Part shown: positions 62,476 to 64,000 of the stretch, piece by piece | Numbering within the stretch: the stretch's first letter is position 1 | Layout: every line of letters begins with the position of its first letter | Origin: Streptomyces diastatochromogenes | GTDB taxonomy: Bacteria > Actinomycetota > Actinomycetes > Streptomycetales > Streptomycetaceae | Assembly: GCA_026913215.1 (NCBI GenBank) | Contig: JAPTYK010000001.1 | Coordinates: 6,820,001 to 6,884,000 of the forward strand | Direction: 5' to 3' | Length of the DNA: 64,000 nt | Notes under the pieces: model-generated | What the model was told of the DNA's origin: nothing | Databases searched by the model: none | Seen by the model: only the letters and a program-made list of their open reading frames with translations | Made by a program: the position numbers and the translations under genes

Positions 62476-62511
62476 GGACACCTACTCAAACCCCGGCGGA
62501 CACCTACTCAA
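62476..62511. promoter_or_regulatory. 22-bp-spaced direct repeat GGACACCTACTCAA
   Basis: Identical 14-base copies at 62476-62489 and 62498-62511, offset by exactly 22 bp (two helical turns), lie between the lanthipeptide operon and the divergent regulator. This layout is typical of sites for dimeric activators that bind direct repeats (AmfR/RamR-like LuxR regulators, SARPs). Confidence 0.75.
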
Positions 62512-62553
62512 CGGACAAGCGGAACAAGGGCGGAGAGGGCGGTGGGGAGGCCG

Positions 62554-64000
62554 GTGACGGGCGACGGAAGAGCCCTGCCCGCCGCCGGGGCACCCCTGGG
62601 CGGAACGCCCCTCGGCGGAACACCCCTCAATGGAACGCCCCTCAATGGAACGCCCCTGCCCTTCAGCGGGCGCCGGGCCGAACTGGAGCGGCTGCGCGGC
62701 GGACTGCGCAGGCCCGGCTGCCGGGGCGTCGTCGTCACGGGGGAGGGCGGCGTCGGAAAGAGCAGACTGACGGCCGAGTTCGCCGACGAGGTCGCCGCGC
62801 GCCACCGGACCGTGCGGCTCCCGGTGAGCGAGGCGGCCTCGCACGTCCCCTCGCGGCCTTCGCCCCGTATCTCACCGGCCCCGCGCTCCCCGGCGAACTC
62901 GGCCGCCACTTCCAGGAGTTGCGGCACCTGCTCGCCGCCCCGGCGGGCCGGCCCGCCCCTGCTCCTGGTGGACGACCTGCACCACCTGGACGCCTCCTCG
63001 CTGACCCTGCTGTCCGCGCTCGCCACCGACGCGACCACCGGGTTCTTCCTCGTCGCCACCCTGCCGCAGGACGCCGACTGGCCCGAGGCGCTGCGCTCGC
63101 TCTGGCACCAGGACGCCGTGGAGCACCTCCGCGTCGGCCCCTTCGACCGGGCCGCCACCGCCCGGCTCCTCGCCGACGCGCTCGGCGCCCCGTCTCCGCC
63201 CCGCCGTACGGGCCCTGTGGGAAGCGGGCCGGGGCAACGCGCTGTGGACCAGGGAGATCCTGCGGGCCGCCGTGCGGGAGGGCACCCTGCGGCCCGTGGA
63301 CGAGGTGTGGTGCCTCACCGGACCGCTGGACGACACCCTGCTCGACGCCCCCGCCGAAGGACGCTTCCGCGGGCTCCCGGAGGACCGGCGCACCCTGCTG
63401 CGGCTGCTCGCCCTGTGCGGCCCGCTCGGGCTCGCCGACGCCCTGGCCCGGGTGACGCCCGGGGCCCTCGCCGAGCTGGAGGAGGAGGGGCTCGTCACGG
63501 TCACCGAGGACGACCGGCGCGGCCGGGTCCAGCTGGCCCACCCCTGGCACGCCCTGCTCCTGCGCCGTGGCACCCCGCCTCCTCGCCCGCTCCCTCCTGC
63601 TCGAACAGGCCGGACGCGTACGGCAGTACGGGGCGCGGCGGCACGGCGACGCGCTCTCCCTCGCCCGGTGGGAACTCGACGCCACCGGCACCGCCGACCC
63701 CGAACTGCTCGTCCGCGCGGCCGGGCACGCCCTGGACGACGGCGACGTCGACACCATGTGCCGGCTCGCGCGGGCCGCCCTGGCCCGGGGCCCGCACGTC
63801 GTGGCCGGACTGCTGCTCGGCGAAGGCCTCGGCCAGCGCGGCGAGTTCGGCGAGAGCATCCCGGTCCTGGAACGGGCCTTCGGCGAGGCCCGGACGCCCG
63901 GCGAGGTCGAGTCCGCCGCCGCGGCGCTCTCGCAGCACCACCTCTACGGCCTCGGCGACGCCCCGCCGCGTTCGCGGTCCTCGACCGGGCCGCCGACCGG
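62554..64000 (+). CDS. AAA/LuxR-family (LAL-type) transcriptional regulator, 5' part (frameshifted)
   Basis: Probable large regulator of the lanthipeptide operon; the 3' end and any LuxR helix-turn-helix lie beyond the window. The GTG start has GGGGAGG upstream. A 25-residue pentapeptide run (GTPLG/N) precedes the AAA domain: SGRRAELERLRGGLRRPGCR, Walker A VVTGEGGVGKSRLTAEF, Walker B PLLLVDDLHHLDASSL, sensor-like ATLPQDADWPEALRSLWHQD. A winged-helix and TPR-like helical region follow (DRRTLLRLLALCGPLGLADA, CRLARAALARGPHVVAGLLL). Slips near 62850, 62938, 63195, 63570 and 63965. An STAND ATPase without HTH is the alternative. Confidence 0.78.
   Translation, partial: MTGDGRALPAAGAPLGGTPLGGTPLNGTPLNGTPLPFSGRRAELERLRGGLRRPGCRGVVVTGEGGVGKSRLTAEFADEVAARHRTVRLPVSEAASHVPSRPSPRISPAPRSPANSAATSRSCGTCSPPRRAGPPLLLVDDLHHLDASSLTLLSALATDATTGFFLVATLPQDADWPEALRSLWHQDAVEHLRVGPFDRAATARLLADALGAPSPPRRTGPVGSGPGQRAVDQGDPAGRRAGGHPAARGRGVVPHRTAGRHPARRPRRRTLPRAPGGPAHPAAAARPVRPARARRRPGPGDARGPRRAGGGGARHGHRGRPARPGPAGPPLARPAPAPWHPASSPAPSCSNRPDAYGSTGRGGTATRSPSPGGNSTPPAPPTPNCSSARPGTPWTTATSTPCAGSRGPPWPGARTSWPDCCSAKASASAASSARASRSWNGPSARPGRPARSSPPPRRSRSTTSTASATPRRVRGPRPGRRP
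62587..62661 (+). repeat. 5 x 15-bp repeat encoding GTPLG/N
   Basis: Five in-frame 15-base units close to GGAACGCCCCTCAAT encode GAPLG, GTPLG, GTPLN, GTPLN and GTPLP in the regulator's N-terminal tail, just before the AAA domain. Two units are identical. Confidence 0.9.

Overview
The window is very GC-rich actinobacterial DNA. A Streptomyces-type chromosome is the best fit, judged from codon bias, frequent GTG starts, CatR-type Fur regulation next to katG, DUF3558/DUF6271/LGFP families, eukaryote-like Ser/Thr kinases and an AmfS/LanKC-type lanthipeptide locus. Most long genes are interrupted by single-base frame changes, usually in G/C runs, while protein similarity continues across the break. 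I read these as sequencing indels in a draft or long-read assembly, not decay. Such genes are annotated as one CDS, with the approximate break positions in the text.

Layout. 1-3440: end of a deoxynucleoside kinase and the proton-translocating transhydrogenase genes pntA-pntB. 3472-9901 (minus): pseudokinase, membrane Ser/Thr kinase, a zinc-ribbon/FHA/PqqD-like/M50 metalloprotease fusion, and a glycine-rich repeat protein with a leader-like N terminus. This looks like an undescribed phospho-signalling or peptide-maturation system. 10176-16537: secreted proteins (ricin-type lectin, DUF4185 protein, two LGFP-repeat wall hydrolases sharing a ~260-bp identical block) and an FHA-kinase. One promoter-like element occurs twice here. 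16987-22554: epimerase/SnoaL-like fusion, amidohydrolase, M9-type collagenase. 22609-25860: drug-type ABC transporter, DUF4097 protein and a ribbon-helix-helix regulator with an array of short operator-like boxes. 26023-33558: large secreted alpha/beta hydrolase, katG, catR, tpx, a small membrane protein and an AraC regulator.

34537-41997 is a compact divergent biosynthetic locus. An aminoacyl-tRNA-synthetase-like amino acid:carrier-protein ligase, a free carrier protein and a PPTase-like gene face a coupled operon of Fe(II)/2OG dioxygenase, DUF6271 protein, condensation-domain protein and MFS exporter. Two DasR/GntR-like boxes lie in the shared promoter region. It loads an amino acid without an NRPS adenylation domain. 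41957-53798 holds more ordinary genes: DUF3558 lipoprotein, AI-2E-type permease, GNAT, a second PPTase, a two-component system, a SnoaL-like secreted protein, a drug exporter, an S12 serine hydrolase, a nicotinamidase and a carboxyltransferase.

53876-64000 is a class III lanthipeptide locus. It has a 30-residue precursor, LanKC, a peptidase-free ABC exporter, a radical SAM protein with a Cys-poor SPASM-like tail, a P450, a second P450 fused to a hydrolase-like domain lacking the nucleophile Ser, and a divergent AAA/LuxR-type regulator behind a 22-bp-spaced direct repeat. Radical SAM plus two P450s around so small a class III precursor is, to my knowledge, unusual and is the strongest candidate for a new system. 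No tRNA, rRNA, CRISPR array or insertion sequence was recognised.
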